Positions 13,530-24,579 of a stretch of 64,000 nucleotides of DNA are shown here, piece by piece; within the stretch, counting starts at the first letter, position 1; the number at the start of each line of letters is the position of its first letter. Source of the stretch: Pleurotus djamor (lineage: Eukaryota; Basidiomycota; Agaricomycetes; Agaricales; Pleurotaceae); assembly GCA_029747585.1 (NCBI GenBank), contig JAPEVF010000150.1, positions 25,373 to 89,372 of the forward strand, given 5' to 3'. A program made the translations under genes and the position numbers. Below the pieces are notes generated by a model that saw only the letters and a list, made by a program, of their open reading frames with translations, ran no database searches and was not told the DNA's origin.

Positions 13530-15370
13530 CTCTGGTCTCAAACCCTGAGTGAACGACGACTCTGTGAACTAGAGTCGATGACATCCTTCTACCATAGGAA
13601 CCCCACACCCACAAAGTTTCGCAACAATGAAGACTCTATTCGTATCGACTTCGCATGCGGATTGGCAATGGAATAGACACCGGCTCGGCGTACCTACCAT
13701 TTGATCCGGAGGAGAGCTCCGTCGATAACTGTTATGGAGCACATTCGCGAAAAGGTCTTGGACGACAATGGTATACGCTTCAAGGAGTTCTTCACGCCTC
13801 CTTCGAGCACGGACACGAAGCCTTAGTACTTCAACGGCCTGTTGGCGATAGCGAAGGCAACGACTTTGAGTATTGTAATGCCCCGACGATAGCCATAGCT
13901 TCTTCGTGTCCTGGAAGCAATTTCATCGACGCGTGCATTGTCCGAAACTCCCAGTCTGTGCGCTCAGAGTCCGTATGTTGTCCAGTGGTAGTCAAAACAA
14001 AGAGGCGTCATGAAGATGAGATCAAGGTATGTACACCGTTCTTTACTTCTATTTCATGTCACGATTCACCCCCGTAGAAAAACCTCCAGATCACCTCGGC
14101 CAGTATCCAGATCATGAACGACGACCCACGACGTATGTTCACCTATGGGGTGCGAGATCTTTGTACCTTCTCTTATGCAGCTAATATTCAGCCTCGACTT
14201 CCCGTAGCTTACCATCGCTGGAGATGCTGTAACATCATGGTATTTTTCCCGCTCTCACTCAGCTATTTCTGAAAGCTTCAGCTTCGCTCAGGTGCGTCTC
14301 ACATCAGTGTTTCAATAATTCTACGTGACGGGTGACCACTAGGAACCAATGAAGTTTGTCAAGCTTCTCATCTCGTTCTTCTTTTCGACAGACGAAGAGC
14401 TCGGCTACGATCCTAACGTCAAGCTGGATTTCAAAGGCCGTTACATTTTTTCGCTTCCTCAAGAAAATGGCCCGCCGCGCCTTTTTTACGCGAAGAGGTC
14501 AATTTGTGAAGATCGCGACGTCATTGTCGGGCGGATGACTCGTGTCTGGCTCGTCACCGAACATTGGGATGATCCCGACCTTGCCACCGACTACGTCCTG
14601 AAAGATGTGTGGATAGGTGTATCCGATCGTACTGAGAAGCAGATTCAAACGGCTCTACATAATAGAATTAATGAATTCCTTTTCACAAGCGAGCCGCGAG
14701 ACCCCACACTGTACAATGACGAACACCTCGTCGCCGTTACGCCCTCTTTCAAAGACGTCTTCGAGCATCGGGTCAATTACAAAGACTATTTCATGACTAT
14801 CGAGGCAGACTTTCGCGGTCAAACATCAAACGCGGTCCCTAACCCAGCTTGGAAAAAACCCGGTGTCTTCTCCCTTGATCTCCCTGATCACGCTCCTACC
14901 CCTTCGCTATCTGACGCGAAAGAGCCCCTGCCTACTGGGAGACTCCACGCCCGTTATAAGAGCTGACACCGAAATCTACCCCTCGACGTTTTGCTCAGAG
15001 ACGGCAAGGCCGGGTACACAGAGATATCAGCCCCGGGAATACCCTGGCTCACAGAATCAGTGATTGTCCGACCTCGAATATGCCAGGAAGTACCTCCCCG
15101 AGGATCCATCCGCCTCTGATAGCGCGAAGATCGTGAGTGAGAATCTCTGGCTTCGCACAAGAAATTCACTGAAATTCCCTTAGGGCCCGCCTCACTTGAC
15201 GCCTGTCGAGGTTTCCCTGTCCCAGTTTTTCTACAACCCTCCATGCGTTCGTTACAATACAGTCAAGTTGCACCGTCCGTCAAGTGATCCAAGATGATGC
15301 ATAACTTTCAGCATGATCTCGAATCCATATCATGGATATTCCTTTGGTCTTCCACGTCGCGGACGAACAC
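13530..15370 (+). pseudogene. Decayed FunK1-type kinase, inverted copy of the 28.3-30.75 kb gene
   Basis: Reads in parallel with the intact gene on the opposite strand near 30 kb: AYLPFDPEES, SNFIDACIV, then VWLVTEHWDDPDLATDYVLKD, NYKDYFMTIEADFRGQTS, and fragments of the catalytic half. The likeness extends through introns (for example 14087-14340). Lesions by direct comparison: the first-intron donor, ACC|GTGAGT in the intact copy, reads ACCCTGAGTG here (near 13550); the exon from 13655 shifts frame several times; after SLDLPDHAP (about 14895) the intact copy's 100-residue linker is replaced or lost and TGA follows; HRDISPGN (around 15020) is legible only in a shifted frame; LSDLEYARKY and NFQHDLESISWIFLW are in yet other frames. 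No working kinase can be made. Homology fades after about 15,370. Confidence 0.85.
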
Positions 15371-17024
15371 GCACGTTTCGCAAATATTTCCGTCCGTCTT
15401 TACCCCTCACATATGACGCGTCCTCCATGGCAACCTGCAAGATCCAGCGTTATTTACCCACATCCCCGCCGAATATGTACTCTTCTTCGTCCACATCAAG
15501 TCTTTCGTAGATGAATGGGGACGCGAGATTGACGCGAGAGGCTACTTTCACGACGGCCCCATGTTATTGCCACAATGCCTCGTGGCACGAAATGGTTGAA
15601 ATCTAAACGACCTCATAACAGAGGCGGCGACGAGTCCACACTCTCCGAAGATTCAACGATCAAGATGATGAAGACATCTCTCGATTGTCCGAATTACCGT
15701 CTATCCACTTGGTCACGTACAGCTCTGGTCGCATGAACGTCCCCTCTCCAAACCATATTTGGTGTCATTCCCAACAATGCCCTGCCACCCGCCACTGTCA
15801 TCCTCTCCGGTTCGACTGTTTACCATGTCAATCACGGTTACAGCATACCTCAAAAGCTGTGTTATTGGCCTTGCTATCGTATATTCAATCATCCCACCAC
15901 GGTGCAACCGCACGAGTAATCGCTTGCACCAGCTGGAATCTTACTTCGCTCGCGCGTACCCAATGCTGAGCGCCCACTCCCAATGCCCATCATGCAATTC
16001 AATGCCGTGTTGATTATTCATCACACCGTCGTCCATCATTCTCCGTATTCATAGTTCCAGCCACTTCACCGCCATCGTTCTTTATATCAAAGTGGGTGGT
16101 ATTGACGATGGGCGCCGCGGATGATTGATTCGGTCCATACCATCATCCACGAACTTCCATCCTTGAACGTAGCATTGATCGCCATCGAATTAACAACAAT
16201 CACAATGATCTCCGAAACCTGTTTCGACCAGACTCGTCCTACAGCGTATCGAGAGAACGTCAGCCCCCAATCTGCACCATCTAAGAGGTATGATGTACCT
16301 CGTGCGCGTCCCTGCTTTCACCGTTCGTCGTCGGCTCACCAAGCGATACGACGCACGACCTTCGTTTGGGCCAACCTCCTCCTTCCCGCAACCACCTTGA
16401 ATCATTCATTTATGACTTTGCCGCCGCGAGACGCGTGTACGACGCGCCGCATCTACGCATCGGCCTCCTCCCCCTTCTTCCGCCGAATCTCCCTCATTCT
16501 CCATCACCCCGCTTCGATGGGAACTGTTCTGATCTCGGTTGATGCCGTGGATGCCATGTGGTGGCTCTTGGTTATTGTTTCAAGGGGTTTATTTGACTAA
16601 ACTTGGTTTCTTGGTCCCATCTCCTCCATTAGATCCCAGGAGGGTATATCACTTTGAGAGGCTGAAGCTTGCCTTTGAGCATTCTTTCGACGCAGTTCTG
16701 GATGAAACGGCACGGCTTGTGCTCTCTTTCGTGTAAAAATACGGACAGCGTAGCGAAATCTGAACCAAAACTGCAGATTTTCGTCTCTGCTCTTGCTCTC
16801 GAGTCTCTCCAGACCTATCTCAATTGTGGATCTCTGGCTATGTAAACTCCATATGGCTTAGCTACAGAGAATTCTAAAGAATTTCACTGCTGGTTTTGGA
16901 AGTGAAACCCAATATTTAATGGAAGCCAACCCAAGACTCACAAGCCTCTTCCTTCCCCCCGCCCCCCAAATTCCCCCCTTCACTTACACCAACCTTTCCA
17001 CACAAACACTCATCTACCTCTCCC
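15371..17024. other. Degenerate or non-coding stretch
   Basis: Open frames here are short and show no family likeness on either strand. The first few hundred bases may be a further decayed tail of the kinase pseudogene or another relic (one frame reads YVLFFVHIKSFVDEWGREI). The last 100 bases are C-rich and A-poor just before the SRA-YDG start and are probably its leader. Confidence 0.35.
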
Positions 17025-18133
17025 ATGGCTCCCTTTGGCTCTCCTCCTCGCATCAAAGTACTCACTACCTTCAGCGACAGGCAAGAGTGTTCCGCCCGTG
17101 GTATTCACACCGCCTATCAAGATGGGATTTGTGGCTCAGAGGAGCTAGGGGCCTCCTCAATTGTGATGTGACTCGGCACCTTTGGTGCCTTCCCTTCTTC
17201 CCATCCCCGCTCGCAAGCTTACAGTGTTTTTCTCAGGTCAGGAATGTACCCAGATGAAGACTATGGTGATACCATGTGAGTTTCCACTCTCAGGCATAGG
17301 GAATGGTTTCTCAGCGCTTGTCTGGACAGAAAATACATTGGAGAAGGTTGAGGTCATCCATGAACTCTGCTACTGACTGTCTATTTACATGCCATGCTTT
17401 GCCTCCTAGGTGGTTTTGTGGTATGTGGCCTACCTTGTATTATACTAACATGCTAAGGCTCTGTAGACTGGTCCCAATCAGAAAAGAATACAAGTAGCAA
17501 ATCAGACAAAAAGCAAGGGGAATTTAGCATTAATTGTAAGTCTTCCCTTCCTATCAAGACTCAGGCTTCTCTTGTGCTCATACCACGACCTTCAGAAATC
17601 ATTTGAGACACAAATACCTGTCAGAGTAATTAGAGGATCCAGATTAGCATCATGCTTTGCACCTATTTCTGGGTTAGTTGTTGTCCCAAGTAATGCCCTG
17701 GCAGTGGGTGAATCTTACTCTCTTATTGTGTCCCAGCTTCCGCTATGATGGGCTTTATATTGTCACCAGTGTGAGCTCCAAATCCATTCTCTTGATGAAT
17801 GTCTTCTAACTTGCAGCATGTTTTAGTTTGAATATTGCCTCAACCCCCACAATAAAATCTTCTACATTTATGCATTTATCCTTGAGGTAGCTTGATACCC
17901 AGCTCTTCCATCCACTGTTGATTCAATGTTGGAGCCTCTAGCGCATCCACAAGATACCACTTCTTCCTATGAGGGTTCCTCTTTCGCCAGAAATCAAGTC
18001 AGAGCCATCCAGCCCCATCAGGGAAAGAGCAAACAGTAGGGGTAGTGTTACTCCATTTACTTCGCCTATCATGGTTGCAGAATGGAAGAAATATGTGGCC
18101 AAGGAGCGCATTTTCTCAAATAGGGGCGGTTAG
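17025..18133 (+). CDS. SRA-YDG domain protein (UHRF1-like modified-DNA reader)
   Basis: Seven exons are clear: 17025-17167, 17237-17275, 17330-17346, 17410-17420, 17467-17535, 17596-17672 and 17737-17770. Frames join exactly, giving MAPFGSPPRIKVLTTF, QECSARGIHTAYQDGICG, ASSIVMSGMYPDEDYGDT, GFVTGPNQ, GNLAL, IPVRVIRG and GFRYDGLYIVTS: the SRA-YDG core in order. SRA domains flip out and read modified cytosine in hemimethylated CpG. Exons 3 and 4 are 17 and 11 nt. After IVTS the usual aromatic/glycine segment closing the fold is not evident. A splice to 17941 would add RIHKIPLLPMRVPLSPEIKSE and an end at TAG 18131, but the missing piece leaves it open whether the gene is functional. No RING or PHD part is seen, so it is a stand-alone reader. 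Confidence 0.8.
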
Positions 18134-18644
18134 CTAGGAGCTCATAAAGGGGTTTGTCAATAGGAGTGATCTCTGTTTCTTTGCACCGAGCCATGTAACT
18201 ATATAGAAAATGTACACGTAGGACAACCTTCCCTCAGCCGCTGTATCTGCACGCAGTATCTCTCAAGCAGGAACAAGGAGGATGAGTTGAATTGATTCAA
18301 AACTGAGCGACGACGCGAGCTCACATTTGTCATTTCACGGAAGATGAACCTATGAAGTTTGACGAAGCGGTTTTGACGTCGACATTGATGTTTTTACCAC
18401 CAAGGAGGCCGTGAGTTCGACCCCACGGCTTGTCTAAGTCCCACCAACGCGACGGTTTTCATGAGTGACGCAGGAATCCTCATGCCATGAACATCGTTCG
18501 CAATTGACATTGAACGAAGAACGACATAGAGAAAGCAGCCCGAAATCCACAGATATGCAATACGAAACAGATGAATCGAACGGAAATGAAAGCTGAGGTA
18601 GAGACGTAGGTGGCGATCGGGGGAAACAATGCGAAGGGAGAAAG
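18134..18644. other. Intergenic between convergent SRA-YDG and ubiquitin-fold genes
   Basis: Both neighbours end toward this 510-bp spacer, so it should contain their 3' UTRs. No ORF with family likeness. A tRNA-like box around 18415 was examined and dismissed. Confidence 0.4.
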
Positions 18645-19606
18645 CTAACATATAACGCATCCACAGCATCCTCTATCCGCCGAGCCCACACCGTCTGTAT
18701 TCCCATCCGTCGCATCACCGCCACCCACTCCCCCGACGACACTACCAGTGTTGGTATTCGGCCTACCCCATCGACGAGGTCTATTCTTGTCCTTCTTCAA
18801 GTCATCGTCTGTCGGCGGTGCGTAGGCGCGGATTGATAGATGGACGATGGTAGCCTGAGGGTGGGCGTTGAGCGAGTGATGTCGTTGGTGACCGTGAGCG
18901 GGTGGTACGTGGGTGGTTTGAGTGGGTGATGAGGGTTCAAGGACAGGGGAAGACGGTGAAGATGAGGTAGGCACGGCGCTGGGTAATTGCGAATTGGGAT
19001 TTGATGCGGCGGCGTTTGTTGAGGATGGCGGAAGGGATGTCGGAAATGCTAGCTCTACACACGCGAACAAGAGGGGTAAGTCATTGTCAAGCAATTGACT
19101 GTGCTACGCACTGCTCAATGTATCGTCATCTTGCAGAATCTTCCCAAGGTGTAATATTCGAAAATACGAAGGCGCAGGAGGCCGTTCATCTTGCCACTCT
19201 GTGACGGAGAAAAAAAAAGTGAAACGGGGGTGTCATTCAACAAGAATGTATTCGAAAGAGAACGTTGGTACGCACCACTTGGCCACGCATTCCACACCAG
19301 TTCTTTGACCCTTCCGATAGCCAATTCTGGGTCAAACGACATGGTTTTCCTCCGTCCCGAAACAAGCAGGAACGTCAGGTATACCTGCGGTGTCTGTGGG
19401 ACTTGAACCGTAATGGCTCGCGGTGATTCATCCTGGGGGTTAGGAGTCGTCGGATGCGATGGTGGTGGCTTCGGAGATGCCTCGAGGTCGTTTTCAGCAG
19501 AGATATTGAGCTTCGGCTCGTGTGACGGATTCTCTTGCGAAAACGATGGAGAAATGGACTCTTGCGAGGGGGGTGTCGTGGGCGTTGGTGTTGTCGTCGA
19601 GGTCAT
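18645..19606 (-). CDS. Membrane-anchored ubiquitin-fold protein (UBL3/MUB type) with C-terminal CaaX box
   Basis: Three exons (19606-19276, 19198-19112, 19054-18645; 828 nt) give 275 aa. An S/T/P-rich N-terminus leads to a ubiquitin-like fold (QVYLTFLLVSGRRKTMSF, RVKELVWNAWPS, EWQDERPPAPSY, LHLGKILQDDDTLS). Within it is a disordered insert rich in Ser, Pro and His, then the last strand VHLSIRAYAPP. The end is CCGCVIC before TAG: a CaaX box (C-V-I-C) with two extra cysteines just upstream, the arrangement used for prenylation plus palmitoylation in UBL3/MUB proteins. There is no diglycine end, so it is not a conjugated modifier; relatives anchor at the plasma membrane and in animals direct proteins to small extracellular vesicles. 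No break seen. Confidence 0.88.
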
Positions 19607-20738
19607 CGTAAGTGGCGATGTGCACGAAGGCACGAGAATGCAGATTGGTGGCTGATGGAATGGAGGAGAGGTGGGCGTCAAGAGCAGGGAAACATTAATT
19701 GAGGCCCAACTCACAGGGTTATCTATATATAGATGATTTGCGGGGTTCTCCTTGTTCGAGGCCTTGGTCTCGGCTGCCAAGTTGGGGCAATCTTCTCCCC
19801 CTCGTCCCCTACGAGTCTTTTTGAATCCCAAAAACAACGGTGAAACGGGGGGGGGGGGCGACNGATGTCGGGCGAGCGATGGTGGTGATGATGAGAGTTG
19901 AGGTGAACGAGGACCACGGCCAAGGGTCACCACCGCTCCTCCACGCCCACTCCCACGATAGCCGCAAATCAATTCAACCACTGTGCGCAGAAGGATTTCG
20001 AATCATATCGGTTCTTCGCTTCTAGCTTCTGGGGGGAGTTAAAAACAATGATGCTGGGCTGGCAGCAGCTGACTGGTTCTTCAAGTTTACTCTGAGTTCT
20101 TCCTGCAGATCCGGGAAGTCTCTCGGGACTGGAAACCGGTTACAGCGGGGGCACTTTGTTGCGGATACACCCCGAACCAGAGGGAGCTCTGCACTTCGAG
20201 TACCATCGCACGGATGGTCGTTGTAGGAAAACAAGAAAGACTTGCCGTGAAATCCCCTCGGGCCTGTACTTATTCATACACCTTGTAAATGTGCTGACTC
20301 ATCGACATCTCCTCGGACGCGCATAGGCCCAACGAAGGATGAATTCGCGTCGTAGTGATCTGTGATCTCCGTGTGAGGCCTTGAAATACCGCTCAGTATT
20401 GTGGGGCAAACACTAAGGTTCTAACGACACCGTGTATGTGAGCTCGAGGAAGCTCCAGTGCTCGCGCGAGGGAAAAGGTGTGCAGCCAACGATGGGGGTC
20501 CTGGGCGACGGGCGGTCTAGGGAGCTGATAACACGTCGGTGTGGTGTGAGATAGTGCGGGTGCGTGTGCTGCTTGTTTGCTATGCACCGATAACTGCGAC
20601 TAGGGCTCCAGGTTCTCAAACCTTAGCTGAGGGTATTCATGCATCATGTCTCATATTGGGTGAAAATATGCTGTATGTTGACTGCAAGTAGGAAGAACAA
20701 AAAAGCGTACGAGTTACACGAGAGTATAGGTCTATATT
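19607..20738. other. Long spacer: promoter of the ubiquitin-fold gene and CSN3 3' flank
   Basis: No gene is supported over 1.1 kb. It contains a run of 12 G at 19847-19858 followed closely by an N at 19863, which suggests a sequencing problem. Short frames on both strands show no family likeness. Confidence 0.4.
19847..19863. repeat. G homopolymer next to an ambiguous base
   Basis: Twelve consecutive G residues followed by CGAC and then N. Lies outside the coding part of the neighbouring genes. Confidence 0.8.
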
Positions 20739-22460
20739 TTATGAATAGTTCGTTTCTTCCCAGTTTGACGAATTCATCAGATTGAATATTTCGTCTTCCC
20801 CTGCGGGTGCCGCCCATGGATCGTCTTTGGCTTTCAATACCTACAATGGAATGACCATCAGTCGCTGTGCTCCTCAGATAGAAGGATCGTACCTTTGTCA
20901 AATACTCCTTGTTCTTCCCGAGTTCCAGATCCAACAGTTGCAACAGGTTGGCCTGCTCCTGCGCGTCCAGAAGCATCTTGTCCACGTCGGCTTTCGTTAC
21001 CGCACCCACGCCCGTAGGCGCGTCTGAAAACGTGACCGTCCCATCAACAGAAATCTTCGCGTTTATATCGTCCGAATCAATCATGTCCAAGATGATAGAG
21101 TGAACGAGGGCTTCATCGTCTACTTTGACGGCCTTCGCGATCTCAGATATGCTTAGGGTCACGTAGGTTTCGGTCAGCTTTTTGATTGACCATCGAGGCG
21201 CGCGAGCGAGTGCTTGTTGGAGAAGACCTGTATTTTTTTCCTGGAACGATTCAGTCGTCTAACGCCAGACTGATGAAGGAGGTACCTACCGTAGCAAAGT
21301 AGGCCTTCTCCTTGTCAAGAGTAGTCTGGAGCTGGGAGACACTCCGCGGGTATGCATTGATAAACGAATTATATGGCGTGGCTTTGAGCATGCGAGAAAG
21401 TTGAGGGTTTGCGTATTTCGGTAGGCTGGATGTCTATAGGAACCAATATAAAATGTACGCAAGTTCGGTGGTGGTGCGACATACCTTTCCTTGCCATATC
21501 AGCTGAACAAGGACGAGTTTCTTCAGCGCCTCAAGCTGCACCGCCGCGGGCACTTGAGCAGGGCTGGTAACGCATATTTCAAAGTACTCCTCGGCGCGTT
21601 CCCATTGTTTAAGGACAGCGAGGATCATACCACCGATGTAATGGTAGACAAGGTTGTCTAGATATGTGAGATCAGGCGTGACGGACATATCTATCGAGGT
21701 GATAGGGGTTTCGAGGATCGGGAGGGCAGCAGTGTAACAATGCGTTTGGGCGCAAAGCTGGCGACGATGTGAACATAGTTATGCAAGACAATGATATTAT
21801 ACTCACGAGAACAAATAGAGGGTGCAGAGGTGTGAGGTGGCTTGGGCTGGGCGTGTATCGCGTCAAAAGGTCATGAAGCGGCTCAATCGCCCATCTTGGC
21901 TAACAGACTCAACGATCAGCCTTCGCCTTGAAAGAATGTGGACGCGAAGCCTACATCGTGATTCTCTTCGGCGACTCGCATGATACCCTTTGCCAACAGC
22001 GTCACTAGATAAGATCTGGATGAACAAAGTGCGACTAGAAAGCCAAAACAACGCCCGTACCTCGTGCTGGCGCAATATACGCTTGATCGGGGTCAAAGAC
22101 GCGGCAAAAGGATTGGATTAGCATTGGCGATGGTATCGGTACGGATGGCACGGTAAGTCGCGCTGATCTACAGAAAACCAATAACGCATCAAGGCGTCGT
22201 ATTAGCGATTCCTTTCCCAAATAACCATTTCCTGCTGGTCTCCACCATTATCAACAGCATATTGGGAATCATGCTCACAGGATATACAGTACTCCCAGCG
22301 TATTCACACGCAGATCCAACAAGTTTAGTGGATCTTGACCGCCTGGAAGTAGGCTGGCGAGGGTTGACTCGCGAGTTTCCTTGGGCAGGCTGTTTCGAAG
22401 AGCATTATCTAGGGCCTTGAGGTTGTTGCTGCCGACTATTTGTTGGACGAGAGTTTCCAT
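20739..22460 (-). CDS. csn3: COP9 signalosome complex subunit 3 (PCI-domain protein)
   Basis: The COP9 signalosome removes Nedd8 from cullins and so tunes SCF ligases. Translation starts METLVQQIVGSNNLKALDNAL at ATG 22460. Helical repeats follow (IQSFCRVFDPDQAY, YLDNLVYHYIGGMILAVLKQWERAEEYFEICVTSP, VQLEALKKLVLVQLIWQGK, PQLSRMLKATPYNSF). The winged-helix half of a PCI domain is TLSISEIAKAVKVDDEALVH with a DGTVTFSD hairpin. A last small exon gives VLKAKDDPWAAP and ends WEETNYS before TAA at 20741-20739. About eight short introns. The order of blocks and the C-terminal DPW segment favour CSN3 over the related proteasome subunit Rpn3. It is head-to-head with the zinc-finger gene, 189 bp apart. 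Confidence 0.85.
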
Positions 22461-22649
22461 TGAAGCGTCGTTACGGGTAAATGAACGCGATGATGGAGGA
22501 TTGAAGGAAACTTGACTCTTAGAGCAGAATGAGAGCGCGTCACTTTTTGGCGCCAGAGGCAGAGTCACACGAAATTTCAAATTTCTCGATCTCTCCAAGA
22601 CTCCAACATCTTGCTTCCGACCATATCTAGCTGAACTTTATGGACCGAC
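22461..22649. promoter_or_regulatory. Shared bidirectional promoter region, csn3 / C2H2 zinc-finger gene
   Basis: Only 189 bp separate the two divergent start codons, so both promoters must share this space. No canonical TATA box or known operator was identified by eye. Confidence 0.5.
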
Positions 22650-24499
22650 ATGGAACCTACAGATGCGGTAACTCAGGATGCGCCAATTGAAGACAACGAA
22701 GAAGAGGAAGACTGGGACGAGGAAGGCGACTATGAAGACGATGCTGAGGCAGAAGCTGAGGCAGAAGCCATTGCTCGACGACTCGGCGAAGAGCTTTTGG
22801 CTGGAATAGTGAAAGCCCAGGCAGACCAAGCCGCACTCGCTGCTGCATCTGCGTCGGTCGAAGCTAACATTGCACACGCAAGTCTCGCACCTACGACTCT
22901 TTCTGGTAAAGTCGAAGCCGCTGTCCAGACTGTCACGAATATCTTAAACATAATCGACGGTGACGGCTTCGCGAAGTCAGTATTCACCACGACCGTGCTG
23001 CCTGAAGCTGGAGGGGCAAATGTCTTCGATCTGCTGACGCAGATTGTCAACTCCAAGTCCATTGCGAGGGATATTGCTGGGGTTTTGAGCCAGGTCATGC
23101 TGACGCTCGCGTCGTCTGAAGCCCTTTTTGGTGGAGGCAGCGGTGGAGGCGACCACGAGCAGATAGATTCGAGCAAGAGAAAACGAGGGGACGAGGGGGA
23201 TGCTGAAGACGCACATCGCCCCCTCAAANCGAACATTCTACCCCCCGACTACGGCTGCCTCGGATTTCCAGGCTCAAATGCTTGAAGCCATCGGGACTGT
23301 GACGCAGGCTCTTAGCACGCATCCTCCCAGCAACCCCATCGACTCTGCCTTTGTCACTTCCATCCAACTTCAACTTCACCAACTTTTTTTGTTCGCGATG
23401 ACCTCAGCGCCGATGGGCGGCCCGTACATACACGCGTTGCAGGAAATTGGTGGCTTGTGCCAGGTTCTAGGTGTACTCAGTGGAATTCAAATTGGACCTC
23501 CAGCGGAAGCAAGCAACCCATCATGGCTCTCATCGTCGCATCTTTCCCCAGCCGATATCAATACCGCGGTGTATCCATGTCTTATCCCGGGCTGTCAGAA
23601 GACTTTCTCCCGCCTTTTCACGTTGCGGTCTCACCAACGGGTCCATGCCACCCACCGCCCCTTCCGATGTCCCCACTGTCCTGCTTCATTCGTGCGAAAT
23701 CACGATTTGAAGCGTCATAGGAAACTGCACGATNAAAAAAGGGTTCAGATGTTCAGGCTGTGGAAAGTCATTCTCGAGAAGAGACGCTATTAAGCGGCAT
23801 AAGAACAACAGTAGAGGGAAGGAGGGCATGGGGAGTCCGTGCTTTGAGGGCGACATTGAAGAGGTCGAGGTCGATGATCAAGACGGTGAGGACTCCCGAG
23901 AGGAACGACGAGCGAAGATATGGAGTGGGATATCGGAGCAAGTCAATGCCACTGCTAGGGCAGCTTTGGGATTCCCTACACTAGCTGACGGAGACCTGGA
24001 AGAAGGCGAGATACCTCATTCTGTCATTGGACATGTACAGACGGCGATGATGAGTCTACATGTGTTGCTTCAAGCTCATGTTACCGCTACCTTCGATCCC
24101 CAACTCAACCCAGCGACACCCAGTGTCGCACCCGCAGATCCTACCGGACAAGCCACCCTTGCTAGCGTTATCGCTCGCGCTCAGTCGAATCTACCTACAC
24201 GGGCACTTCCTGCTGATGTGATTATGGCGGACGCGACATTGGCGACAGAACCGTCACATGGAGACGCTGCACCTGCTGTTACGGCTGACGATGCACCCTC
24301 GTTGTCGATGATTGGCCTATCCGCGGAGCAAGCGCTATTGCTAGAGCAAGCTATAGCCAACGCTGCACTTGCAGCTCAGGCTCAGGCAGAGGCAGAGGCC
24401 GCTCTGGAAGAAGAGGAAGAAGATTATGATGATCAAGAAGGTGAAGGAGAGTACGATGATATGGAGCAAATCTCAGAAACGGCGGTGGAAAATTCGTGA
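22650..24499 (+). CDS. C2H2 zinc-finger protein, intron-less, interrupted by two N bases
   Basis: Read straight, the frame breaks at the N of 23229 and again at 23734. If each N is a surplus base, the interval becomes one 1,848-nt frame of 615 aa with no stop until TGA 24497-24499, so I treat it as a single intact gene. The N-terminus is acidic and alanine-rich. Near residues 308-395 lie three C2H2 fingers: CLIPGC...H-x3-H, CPHCPASF...HRKLH and CSGCGKSFSRRDAIKRHK. The third is legible only once the second N is dropped. The C-terminal third is Ala/Gln/Glu-rich and ends in an acidic patch, as in activation domains. A nuclear DNA-binding role is likely; target sites are unknown. AATAAA at 24582 may be its poly(A) signal. 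Confidence 0.85.
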
Positions 24500-24579
24500 C
24501 AGGTTTGTTGCAAATCTATACTAACATTCGTTCATTGCTGCATTACTGATACTTAGTCGTTTTGTCCAGGTTCCACCAT

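Noticed and set aside
18405..18430. GAGTTCGACCCC resembling a tRNA B box
   Set aside because: The flanking bases do not form a 5-bp T-arm with a 7-nt loop, and no A box or anticodon arm precedes it.
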